Origin: JBGPBY01 sp041481485
GTDB lineage: Bacteria; Acidobacteriota; Terriglobia; 20CM-2-55-15
Direction: 5' to 3'
Assembly: GCA_041481485.1 (NCBI GenBank)
Contig: JBGPBY010000067.1
Location: forward strand, 1-19,748
DNA: 19,748 nucleotides
In this document: positions 7,594 through 13,949 of the stretch, piece after piece
Position numbering within the stretch: position 1 is the first letter of the stretch
How the letters are laid out: every line of letters begins with the position of its first letter
The notes under the pieces: model-generated
The model's database searches: none
What the model was told of the DNA's origin: nothing
What the model saw: only the letters and a program-made list of their open reading frames with translations
Translations under genes and position numbers: made by a program

Positions 7594-8640
7594 CTATTTG
7601 CCGGGCACGAAGCGATCGAGGCACTCATACCGGTGTACGGTGTTCTCGGGTTTCCACACGAAGTACCGCTTGAGTTCGAAGGGCCGCGTGAAGTTCACGG
7701 GATCTGTCGTCGTCAGCGTGTAGTCGAGACGGCTGTAGTCCGAATTCGGGATGAAGCGCTCGACAGTCTTGATCTGGTCGCTCTGTGGCGCGCCCAGGTG
7801 ATCGAAGTAGCCGGCCGCAATGTGATCAGTCTCGACGACCAGCGTCGTGCCTTCCCAACGGCCGCGCGAAAAGCCGAACAGGGTGTGCGCTGGCGGCGCC
7901 ACGTCTTTCGGATTCATGTGGATGGTGCGCACGGAGTCGTATTCTTCGAGCTTCATGATGATCTTGTCGCCCTGCTTGCTGAACTCCATCGGCAATGGCG
8001 AAATCATGATCAGTGGCGTTCCCTTCGTGCCGCACTTCAGAAGAACGTTATTGCGCGGATTCCACTTCGCAAGACCGGCCTTGCCGGCGTCGGTCAACGG
8101 GTAACCGCCCTTGAACATCGGAAACGCGGCGGGGTCGCTCATGATCGTGGACCAGACGCGGAACACGCCGTCGGCCCTGGCTCTAGCGGAAGCGACATTG
8201 CCATCGGGCTTCGCACTGCCAATCAGACGCCCCGCCTTTCCGGCAGGGAAGTATGCGCCGTCCGATCCGAACGTGAACTCATAGCCGTTCGGGAGCAGCA
8301 CGTTGCGTGCAAGAATCTCGGGCCGGTTGCGCAACGATGGCGAACCCGCGATCGTCAAGCGATCGCCGACATGAATTGAGGTTCCGTCTACGCCGCGATT
8401 CCGCAGAATGCTGATCGACGCTGTTTCAGCATCCCACACGGTCTCAATGCCTTTCTCGTTCTTCACGGACAGGAGAATCTGTCCATGCGGATTGCGCCAA
8501 GACACGGACTTAACGACGCCACTGACTTCGATCGTCTTGTCCGGATCGAAGATACCGGCCTGACTGTGATGCGCATAGGCAAAGCCCACGAACAGGTTGA
8601 GACCCAGGACAAAGCTCACGAGCCGCACAGAACGTTGCAT
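7594..8640 (-). CDS. Secreted DUF6152-type protein
   Basis: The predicted protein is 348 residues with a clear Sec signal peptide (about 1-23, ending GFAYA). The mature N-terminus starts with His-His-Ser, and the first domain (about 24-120) carries KSVSWRNPHGQILL (44-57), the hallmark of DUF6152, probably a small OB-like beta barrel. The second half (about 185-345) carries LLKCGTKGTPLIMISPLPME and GRWEGTTLVVET (260-271), a pattern common in secreted Acidobacteriota and proteobacterial proteins of unknown role. I chose the ATG at 8640 because it gives a standard signal peptide; the ATG at 8685 would add 15 residues, and neither has a good ribosome site. It is the first gene of an operon with a sensor kinase and a response regulator. 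A ligand-binding partner of the sensor is possible but unproved. Confidence 0.75.
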   Translation of the reverse strand: MQRSVRLVSFVLGLNLFVGFAYAHHSQAGIFDPDKTIEVSGVVKSVSWRNPHGQILLSVKNEKGIETVWDAETASISILRNRGVDGTSIHVGDRLTIAGSPSLRNRPEILARNVLLPNGYEFTFGSDGAYFPAGKAGRLIGSAKPDGNVASARARADGVFRVWSTIMSDPAAFPMFKGGYPLTDAGKAGLAKWNPRNNVLLKCGTKGTPLIMISPLPMEFSKQGDKIIMKLEEYDSVRTIHMNPKDVAPPAHTLFGFSRGRWEGTTLVVETDHIAAGYFDHLGAPQSDQIKTVERFIPNSDYSRLDYTLTTTDPVNFTRPFELKRYFVWKPENTVHRYECLDRFVPGK

Positions 8641-8785
8641 GGGCGCCACAAGAGAGGTAATCAGAAATGTCAGTTTGGATAACATTTCGCTAGCGTATAT
8701 CGGCTCACACCCAGCTCAAAGACGAATTGGCAATTTCATCGGACAGGAGAGTGCGGGGCGGCTCACTGACGAATACGCGTCCAGG

Positions 8786-8810
8786 GTATGGTAGTATGGC
8801 ATCGGTATGG
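8786..8810 (+). promoter_or_regulatory. Triple GTATGG repeat at the toxin-antitoxin start (possible operator)
   Basis: GTATGG occurs three times, at 8786, 8794 and 8805, ending over the antitoxin ATG. Short direct repeats at this position are typical of ribbon-helix-helix antitoxin autoregulation sites. The uneven spacing (8 and 11 bases) keeps this tentative. I see no clear -35/-10 pair. Confidence 0.3.
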
Positions 8811-9088
8811 TAAAAGTTACATTCACATTCGACGAGCAAACCGTTGAAACCTTGCGCCGTGCTGCCGCCCGTTCAAAGAAACCGCAGAGTGCTGTTGTCC
8901 GCGAAGCAATACAAGACTATGCAAAGCGCGCCGAGATGATGAACGATGAGGAAAGACGACACATGCTGAAAGTGTTTGACCGGGTGGTGGGGCTCATACC
9001 GCCTCAAAGCCAGTCCGCCGCGGACGCTGAAATCTCGGAAATTCGCGCTGTGCGAAAAGGCGGCGGCCGGCGAACACGGCTGCGATGA
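8807..9088 (+). CDS. vapB: Ribbon-helix-helix antitoxin (CopG/VapB type)
   Basis: The protein is 93 residues. The N-terminal 45 residues form a ribbon-helix-helix DNA-binding domain: strand KVTFTFDEQTVETLRRAA, then KKPQSAVVREAIQDYAKRA. The C-terminal half is charged and ends in a basic tail (KGGGRRTRLR), the part that in related antitoxins wraps the toxin. Its stop overlaps the toxin start by four bases (ATGA, 9085-9088), so the pair is translationally coupled. It should neutralise the PIN toxin and repress its own operon, possibly at the GTATGG repeats just upstream. The ATG at 8807 lacks a strong ribosome site. The vapB name reflects the partner type and not a close match. Confidence 0.85.
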   Translation: MVKVTFTFDEQTVETLRRAAARSKKPQSAVVREAIQDYAKRAEMMNDEERRHMLKVFDRVVGLIPPQSQSAADAEISEIRAVRKGGGRRTRLR

Positions 9089-9483
9089 TCCACCTGGATA
9101 CGTCGGCCCTGATCGAGGCGCTCGCTGGACAGAAGACTCTTGCGCCCCGGCTTCGGCAGTTGCTGGCACAAGGCGAAAGGATTTACCTCAGCTCGCTGGT
9201 TCTCTTCGAGTGGCGCCGCGGTCCCAGAGTCCCTGAGCAAATCAACGCACAGGAGGCGCTGCTTCCGTCGGTCGATGCCATCCCATTCGGAACTTCAGAG
9301 GCCCTTGTAGCCGCGGACCTTTACAAAAAACTTTCGCGGCCGCGCGGACGAGAGATCGATGTTGCCATTGCCGCCATCGCAATTCATCACCATGCTCAGC
9401 TGTGGACAGTGAATACCGACGACTTCAAGGATATTCCCGAACTTTCACTGCTGCGATTCCCGCTTCGCACCGAAGAGTCCTGA
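9085..9483 (+). CDS. vapC: PIN-domain ribonuclease toxin (VapC family)
   Basis: This 132-residue protein is a complete PIN domain, matching the usual VapC length of about 130. The expected acidic metal-binding residues are all present: D5 in MIHLDTSALIEAL, E42 in VLFEWRRG, D92 in REIDVAIAAIAI, and D112/D113 in TVNTDDF. VapC toxins are Mg-dependent endoribonucleases that cut tRNA or rRNA when the antitoxin is degraded; the target here is unknown. The gene overlaps the antitoxin by four bases. A TIR-bearing repeat element lies just downstream, in line with an accessory locus. With an intact active site it is probably functional. Confidence 0.88.
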   Translation: MIHLDTSALIEALAGQKTLAPRLRQLLAQGERIYLSSLVLFEWRRGPRVPEQINAQEALLPSVDAIPFGTSEALVAADLYKKLSRPRGREIDVAIAAIAIHHHAQLWTVNTDDFKDIPELSLLRFPLRTEES

Positions 9484-9517
9484 ACATGTCCCCGTAAGCC
9501 CGCTGCTGGACAAGGGT

Positions 9518-9666
9518 GTCTTCAAACGTGAGCTGTCAAATGATTTGTTGTCCGATGCCTAATGCAGTTGGTGCGAAAACCGAATGACCAAATGGCCGCA
9601 GGGTCAATGGATCAGTCGGTACTCTGGAAGTCGATGTAAGTGAACACATCGGACAGCTCACATTTG
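9518..9666. repeat. MITE-like element with 15-bp terminal inverted repeats
   Basis: CAAACGTGAGCTGTC (9523-9537) is matched by the inverted GACAGCTCACATTTG (9652-9666), 14 of 15 bases, and a second inner pair TGTCCGAT/ATCGGACA is also visible. The left end from 9518 recurs at 19661-19694 with 30 of 34 bases matching. No ORF of useful size lies between the ends. It could be a non-autonomous derivative of an insertion sequence. It fills most of the 226 bases between the toxin and the next gene. Confidence 0.6.
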
Positions 9667-9709
9667 CCTGCCTCCTGTGTTCCCGGACTTTTGTTTCTTC
9701 AGGATCCCA

Positions 9710-10747
9710 TCAGTTTCCGGAATGTCCGGCTTCGAGGCGTTCTTTGGCAAGCCGCAGGCTTTTTGCGGCGCCATCGCGGACGTGACCGGAAATGAACATG
9801 CGTGTAATACCGCTGAGAAACCCGCGAAGCGTGTCGGTTCGCGAACGGTTGAGATATATCAGATAGGATCCGCCGCCCTCGCGTGGAATCATCATCGTGA
9901 ACGCGAGTGACGATTCAAAGTAATGGCTGGCATACAACTGCTTCGACGCAATGATCACTTCTTTGGCGTTGCCGTGCCTTCTGGGATAGATCGTGACATG
10001 CGTCATGCTAAGCACGGGCTGGATGCCAAATTTCTCCTTCGACCAGTAAACGTAACCTTCGGATCCCGCCAGCTGCGCGTTCGGAAATTTGTCGATGTAA
10101 TTTGCAAGTTCAGGCGCGTAACCGGTGACGTAATTGGATTCCTTCAGCAACGCATTGAACTCTTCGGCCAACTTCAACGGCTGCCTTTTATCGTCGTATT
10201 GGGCGAGATAGCGATTGCCACCCAGCTTGTACGTCCCCACATAATCCACGAGCAATTGCTTGAAGAGGTTTTCGGCCTGATGCTGATAGTTTTCAGCAGT
10301 CCAGTTGGTTCCCTTAACGAGGCGTTCCATCGAGACTGCAGATAACTTCATATCGCAGCTGCCCGGCTTGCATTTCCTCAGGACTTTGATCTCTTCAGGA
10401 TCCATGGACAAACCCGCCAGATCGGCAATCTCGGGTTTGTCACTGAACTTGCCGATTTCCGGAACGCTCTCCCCCTGTTTCCAGCGGACGATATCGTGAA
10501 ACTGAATGGCGAGTTGTTCGGGTGGCGCATTCACACGAACGACTGCAAATGCGGCGACCTCCCGCGAGTCGGAGACCTTCGGTAGCTTGGTAATCAGCTG
10601 CCCACTGTCAAGATCGGAAATATCCGTCTCGGTAAAACTCAGATACTTACGCAGGAAATCTTTCGCAGTCTGTGGCTCGGTTTGAGCCACTGCGAACGCG
10701 GCGATACAAACTGCTATCGCTGCAGTGCGGACTTGGATGAATTGCAT
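9710..10747 (-). CDS. Secreted protein of unknown function
   Basis: I do not recognise this 345-residue protein. It starts with a Sec-type signal peptide (about 1-21, cleaving near AFAVAQ). The mature part is mixed alpha/beta, with FAVVRVNAPPEQLAIQFHDI near the N-terminus, a central pair of cysteines (CKPGSC, about 135-140) and a C-terminal region with SYLIYLNRSRTDTLRGF followed by a basic amphipathic helix. That last pattern vaguely recalls START/SRPBCC lipid-binding proteins, whose final helix closes a cavity, but this is a guess. It is transcribed alone, divergent from the RRM gene. No ribosome site is evident before the ATG at 10747. Confidence 0.75.
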   Translation of the reverse strand: MQFIQVRTAAIAVCIAAFAVAQTEPQTAKDFLRKYLSFTETDISDLDSGQLITKLPKVSDSREVAAFAVVRVNAPPEQLAIQFHDIVRWKQGESVPEIGKFSDKPEIADLAGLSMDPEEIKVLRKCKPGSCDMKLSAVSMERLVKGTNWTAENYQHQAENLFKQLLVDYVGTYKLGGNRYLAQYDDKRQPLKLAEEFNALLKESNYVTGYAPELANYIDKFPNAQLAGSEGYVYWSKEKFGIQPVLSMTHVTIYPRRHGNAKEVIIASKQLYASHYFESSLAFTMMIPREGGGSYLIYLNRSRTDTLRGFLSGITRMFISGHVRDGAAKSLRLAKERLEAGHSGN

Positions 10748-10820
10748 TTGTTAGTACTTGTATCACGAACACGCCGAATTGTTGGGTGATTTCCCCTTGT
10801 CTTGCGTCGGACTTATTTGT

Positions 10821-10849
10821 TTGAAGCACACTGAGAATTCGCGTATCGT
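10821..10849 (+). promoter_or_regulatory. Candidate promoter for the RRM gene
   Basis: TTGAAG (10821-10826) and TATCGT (10844-10849) are separated by 17 bases and face the RRM gene. If used, transcription would start near 10856 and give a leader of roughly 115 bases, long for this window and reminiscent of cold-regulated RNA-binding protein genes. Each box matches only four of six consensus bases. Confidence 0.3.
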
Positions 10850-10973
10850 AATGGCAGCGGTAATTAAGCCGTGAATTCAAAATTGTTCGGAAGTTCTCTG
10901 TCCTGCCTCGGTCGGTTTTAGTAATCCCCACCGCACAGCCCGGAAGTTTCCTTACAGAGTAGGTACATAACTA

Positions 10974-11306
10974 ATGTCGAAGAAAATGTTTGTCGGTAAT
11001 TTGTCTTTTCAAACCACGGAAACGGATATCCGCAGTGCGTTTGAACAGTTTGGAAACGTCGAGTCCGTGACGATCATCACCGATCGCGAAACGGGCCGCT
11101 CGAAGGGTTTCGGTTTTGTGGAAATGAGCGAAGAGGATGCGCACAAAGCGATTGCCAGCCTCAGCGGCTCGGAACTCGATGGCCGCGCCCTGACCGTGAA
11201 CGAAGCGAAGCCCATGGTCAAACGCGACTTCGGTGGCGGTGGAGACCGCGGCGGTGGCGGTGGACGCAACAAACGCTTTGGTGGCGGCGGCGGCGGACGC
11301 TACTAA
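10974..11306 (+). CDS. Glycine-rich RRM RNA-binding protein
   Basis: The protein is 110 residues. A single RNA recognition motif (about 4-80) has RNP2 MFVGNL (5-10) and RNP1 KGFGFVEM (44-51), with the aromatic residues that stack on RNA bases. The tail (about 86-110) is Gly-rich with Arg/Lys and ends GGGGGGRY, like the cyanobacterial Rbp and plant GRP families. Such bacterial proteins bind single-stranded RNA and are often cold-induced chaperones; the role here is inferred from family only. The start at 10974 is the natural one because MSKKMFVGNL begins the domain directly. A perfect 9-bp hairpin follows the stop. The gene is single and convergent with the sigma operon. Confidence 0.92.
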   Translation: MSKKMFVGNLSFQTTETDIRSAFEQFGNVESVTIITDRETGRSKGFGFVEMSEEDAHKAIASLSGSELDGRALTVNEAKPMVKRDFGGGGDRGGGGGRNKRFGGGGGGRY

Positions 11307-11318
11307 GAACAGGACAGA

Positions 11319-11339
11319 GCGGCCCGAGTATCGGGCCGC
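11319..11339 (+). terminator. Hairpin downstream of the RRM gene
   Basis: GCGGCCCGA-GTA-TCGGGCCGC is a perfect 9-bp GC-rich stem with a 3-base loop, 13 bases after the RRM stop codon and between convergent genes. It lacks a T-run on either strand, so it is at best an atypical terminator or 3'-end stabiliser. Confidence 0.5.
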
Positions 11340-11376
11340 CCCCAGATCTCATCCCTCCAAGCCGCGGCTATAGATC

Positions 11377-11724
11377 TCAGGGCCGATGAAATCGACGGCG
11401 GGTGTTCGCGAAAAGAACGGCAATTCCAATCAGTACGGCCAGGAATGTTCCCTTTGGATTTGCCAGAACGTCGCTGCCTAAATCGAAAAGCTTTCCTAGA
11501 TTTTCGGATAACCACATGGACCCGCGAATCAGTGCAGGCGAAATGACGACAATCCCCGCGAGGGCGAACAGTCGCAGCAGCAGGCCGGCCAGATTACGGT
11601 AAAAGCGCTGCTGGTCGATACGTTTCAGTGTGGCGTGGATAAACGGCTCCGCTTCAAGGTCGCGGTTATTTTCACGGAACATCGCCTGCAGATTGCGATC
11701 GAGGTCGTTGGAATTGCGGTTCAT
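11377..11724 (-). CDS. Small membrane protein, possible anti-sigma factor
   Basis: The protein is 115 residues. A charged cytoplasmic N-terminus (1-43, with LQAMFRENNRDLEAEPF) is followed by two predicted membrane segments (about 45-66 and 92-106) and a short basic tail (NTRRRFHRP). It has no zinc-binding anti-sigma motif and I do not recognise a family. Its start overlaps the sigma factor stop by four bases (ATGA, 11721-11724), so the two are translationally coupled. That position, the soluble N-terminus and the membrane anchor fit a membrane-bound anti-sigma or sigma-regulating protein. This role is inference from context. Confidence 0.7.
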   Translation of the reverse strand: MNRNSNDLDRNLQAMFRENNRDLEAEPFIHATLKRIDQQRFYRNLAGLLLRLFALAGIVVISPALIRGSMWLSENLGKLFDLGSDVLANPKGTFLAVLIGIAVLFANTRRRFHRP

Positions 11725-12284
11725 CGTTTGCTCCGGTTCTGATAGTCGAACAGTATCTCCTTTATGCGGGCCGTTCCTCGGGAAATATTCGATTTGACGG
11801 TGCCAATCGGAATGTCCGCCAGTGCCGCAATTTCCTCGTGGGTCATTCCATCATCGTAAGCCAGAACGATACAGAGGCGCATCGTGGGTGGCACCTGAGA
11901 GAGCGCCGCATCGAGGTCAATTTTTTCGCCTGTGGAGTGCGAATATGAGCGATGCGATGGACTCGATTCCAAATCTTCAGTAGATGTGAACTTTTTGCGG
12001 CGGACGGCTTCGAGCCACGTCGTGACCGTGATTTTCTTCAGCCACCCATCGAAGGCGGACACGGACCGTAGTTGACGGATAGATTGCCACGCCTTCAGAA
12101 ACACCTGCTGAGCCAGATCATCGCCTTCGGCTGGATTCCGGCATAAGTAACGCATGAAGCTGCGTACGCGGTGTTGACGCCGAAGGACGAGTTCGCCAAA
12201 CGCATGGGAATTTCCGGCGCAGGCGAGGGCAATCACGGTTGCTTCTGCCGCGTGAGTCAGGTCGGATGAGGATCCCTCGCCCAC
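11721..12284 (-). CDS. ECF-type RNA polymerase sigma factor
   Basis: The protein is 187 residues, the usual size for an ECF (sigma-70 group 4) factor. Region 2 spans about 25-97 and includes the core-binding stretch DDLAQQVFLKAW (55-66). A variable linker with many Ser/His follows (about 98-120). Region 4 (about 123-180) has the -35-binding helix-turn-helix MTHEEIAALADIPIGTVKSN. The start is a GTG placed directly after the TAG of the upstream membrane protein, in the same frame and with no spacing; no in-frame ATG exists before region 2. It overlaps the downstream membrane protein by four bases. It would direct polymerase to an envelope or stress regulon; whether its own operon or the divergent VWA gene belongs to that regulon cannot be told from here. 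Confidence 0.9.
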   Translation of the reverse strand: MGEGSSSDLTHAAEATVIALACAGNSHAFGELVLRRQHRVRSFMRYLCRNPAEGDDLAQQVFLKAWQSIRQLRSVSAFDGWLKKITVTTWLEAVRRKKFTSTEDLESSPSHRSYSHSTGEKIDLDAALSQVPPTMRLCIVLAYDDGMTHEEIAALADIPIGTVKSNISRGTARIKEILFDYQNRSKR

Positions 12285-12764
12285 CTATGTAATCCGGCCT
12301 TCGCCTTCCCCTTTAGGGCCTTTCGGCAGAAACTGAGAGGCGCAATACAAGGCGACACCGAGCAGGACAACTGCGATCGTCATGCCGATACCAACAGCGA
12401 TGAGCGTGGAGCTGTCTCCGGCAGTGATCTCGTTATTGAATCCGAGCGGACGAGTGAGGCCGATTGCCGCGAGCAAGACGCCAACCCCGGGACCGGCAAC
12501 CATGAGTATCAATCCCCATATCCGCATATGACGCCGGGATTCGCCCGGTTCCCACCTCTTCACGCCTAACAGGATTCTAGTTTCGGGTCTCCATTCGGGC
12601 GGCGTCGGATTCAGCAGTTCCTTCACCATGTCCGGATCCACGGTCCCATCCTTTTGAATGAGCAATCGTACGGTCTCATGTTTCATTTGTTCGGTGCTTT
12701 TCTTTCGCCAGAATCCGGCGATCAAAACTGCGGCCAGAGCAATCCAGAATGCGGCTGTTGCCAT
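12285..12764 (-). CDS. Membrane protein upstream of the ECF sigma factor (DUF6249-like)
   Basis: The protein is 159 residues with three predicted membrane segments (about 3-18, 81-103, 119-143). A cytoplasmic or periplasmic loop of about 60 residues between the first two holds HETVRLLIQKDGTVDPDMVKELL, the pattern seen in DUF6249-type proteins often found next to ECF sigma factors. The ATG at 12764 is supported by GGAGGA about nine bases upstream; the longer start at 12806 is not needed. Its TAG stop abuts the GTG start of the sigma gene in frame. It is the first gene of the three-gene sigma operon and probably helps sense or transmit the signal. The DUF assignment is from general pattern only. 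Confidence 0.75.
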   Translation of the reverse strand: MATAAFWIALAAVLIAGFWRKKSTEQMKHETVRLLIQKDGTVDPDMVKELLNPTPPEWRPETRILLGVKRWEPGESRRHMRIWGLILMVAGPGVGVLLAAIGLTRPLGFNNEITAGDSSTLIAVGIGMTIAVVLLGVALYCASQFLPKGPKGEGEGRIT

Positions 12765-12794
12765 CGATGCGGTTCCTCCGTTTGTTGAGCCGGT

Positions 12795-12825
12795 TCTATA
12801 ACACAAACTTACGACTCACTATCAA
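12795..12825 (-). promoter_or_regulatory. Candidate promoter of the sigma operon
   Basis: On the minus strand TTGATA (plus 12820-12825) is followed 19 bases later by TATAGA (plus 12795-12800). The start site would be near 12788, leaving a short leader with GGAGGA before the ATG at 12764. Spacing is longer than the ideal 17, so the call is tentative. Confidence 0.35.
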
Positions 12826-12972
12826 AGATGCATGAGACCCGGATTTAGATGCAGCGAAGGGATTTTTATTGAATGAATTCCCTCTCAAACGGACGAGGGG
12901 AAACGATTTGTAACCGAATGCGCTTGTTTCGCGTATCCTTCCACGCGGCTTTACGAATCACCAACAATCCTT

Positions 12973-13944
12973 ATGCGTTCAATCCGGTATTTGGCAGCTC
13001 TAATCCTGTTGGGAGCGAGTTGGGTCTCGGCGCAGGAACCGTTCGAGATCAGTGTGGACGTGCCCTTGGTGTCTCTCGACGTAGAGGTTTCAGACGCCGC
13101 CGGCCGCCCTGTGACCACTCTCGCGCAGGAGGATTTCGATATTTACGAGGACGGGCAGCGCCGGCCGATTCAGACGTTTGGCTCGGCCGACAGGCCCTAC
13201 AGCCTCATCCTCCTGTTCGACTGCAGCGATAGCACGACCCCGGAGTGGCCGCTGTTGGATGAGGCGGTCGCCCGCTTTTCCAGGTACCAGAAACCACAGG
13301 ATCGCGTGATGATTGCGGCGTTCGGCGGAAAAGTCCAGGTGATCCGGGGCTGGAACTCGCGCAAGGACAGCAAGCTTCAACGGGAACGCGGCGTCTGTGG
13401 CGGAACACGTTTTTACGACGCGCTCCGGTGGGCGATTCAGAAACAGGACAGCCCGAAGAATCGACGGGGCGTCGTCGTCCTCACCGATGGCATCGACAAC
13501 GATATTCCCAAGCGGCTTACAACCGTTGGAGGGCAACGCCTCACGCAGTTCGTCGACTCCACCTCCGATCGCGCTTTCCAGAAAATACTGCGCACCGTGA
13601 AAGACAGCCGCATTCCGTTCTATTTTGTGGCCGTCGGAACCGACCTCAATCCCAGCTTCGAGATCCCCCAATCTGCCCGGGACGCGATGATTCCCGACAT
13701 GCGCGAAATGCGCCTGCGAATGGAACAACTCGCAGAAGTCTCCGGCGGACGCGTGATCTTCCCCAGGCAACCCGAGGACGTGATCACGATGTATGAACAG
13801 ATCGGCCGCGAACTCGGAACCTCCTACAGTCTGGGATTTGCCGCCAACCCCGTGCCGGACAATAAGTTTCATCGGATCGAAGTCCGACTTCGATCTGGAA
13901 GTCTGGAGCTCCGGCAATCCCGCAGTGGGTACACCTTGAAGTAA
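12973..13944 (+). CDS. Secreted von Willebrand factor A protein (acidobacterial VWFA-related type)
   Basis: The protein is 323 residues. A Sec signal peptide (1-20, ending WVSAQ) is followed by a beta segment, VSLDVEVSDAAGRPVTTLAQ with FDIYEDG, typical of the VWFA-related domain family expanded in Acidobacteriota. The VWA domain follows (about 75-290). The metal-ion site looks complete: DCSDS (D83, S85, S87), T145 in GGTRFYD, and D172 in LTDGIDN. These proteins are exported and thought to mediate metal-dependent protein binding; no ligand is known. It is divergent from the ECF sigma operon with about 208 bases between. It is convergent with the DUF1501 gene, only five bases from its stop, with no visible terminator. 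The ATG at 12973 has no strong ribosome site. Confidence 0.9.
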   Translation: MRSIRYLAALILLGASWVSAQEPFEISVDVPLVSLDVEVSDAAGRPVTTLAQEDFDIYEDGQRRPIQTFGSADRPYSLILLFDCSDSTTPEWPLLDEAVARFSRYQKPQDRVMIAAFGGKVQVIRGWNSRKDSKLQRERGVCGGTRFYDALRWAIQKQDSPKNRRGVVVLTDGIDNDIPKRLTTVGGQRLTQFVDSTSDRAFQKILRTVKDSRIPFYFVAVGTDLNPSFEIPQSARDAMIPDMREMRLRMEQLAEVSGGRVIFPRQPEDVITMYEQIGRELGTSYSLGFAANPVPDNKFHRIEVRLRSGSLELRQSRSGYTLK

Positions 13945-13949
13945 CGTGC

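Noticed and set aside
7633..8379. 248-codon open frame antisense to the DUF6152 gene
   Set aside because: The opposite strand encodes a clear secreted family protein; the antisense product is low-pattern and lacks a ribosome site.
11230..11300. GGN tandem repeat as a non-coding repeat
   Set aside because: It is the in-frame glycine-rich tail of the RRM protein.
13090..13917. 275-codon open frame antisense to the VWA gene
   Set aside because: It is a shadow of the VWA coding sequence; the plus-strand protein has a signal peptide and complete metal site, and the antisense translation has no recognisable features.
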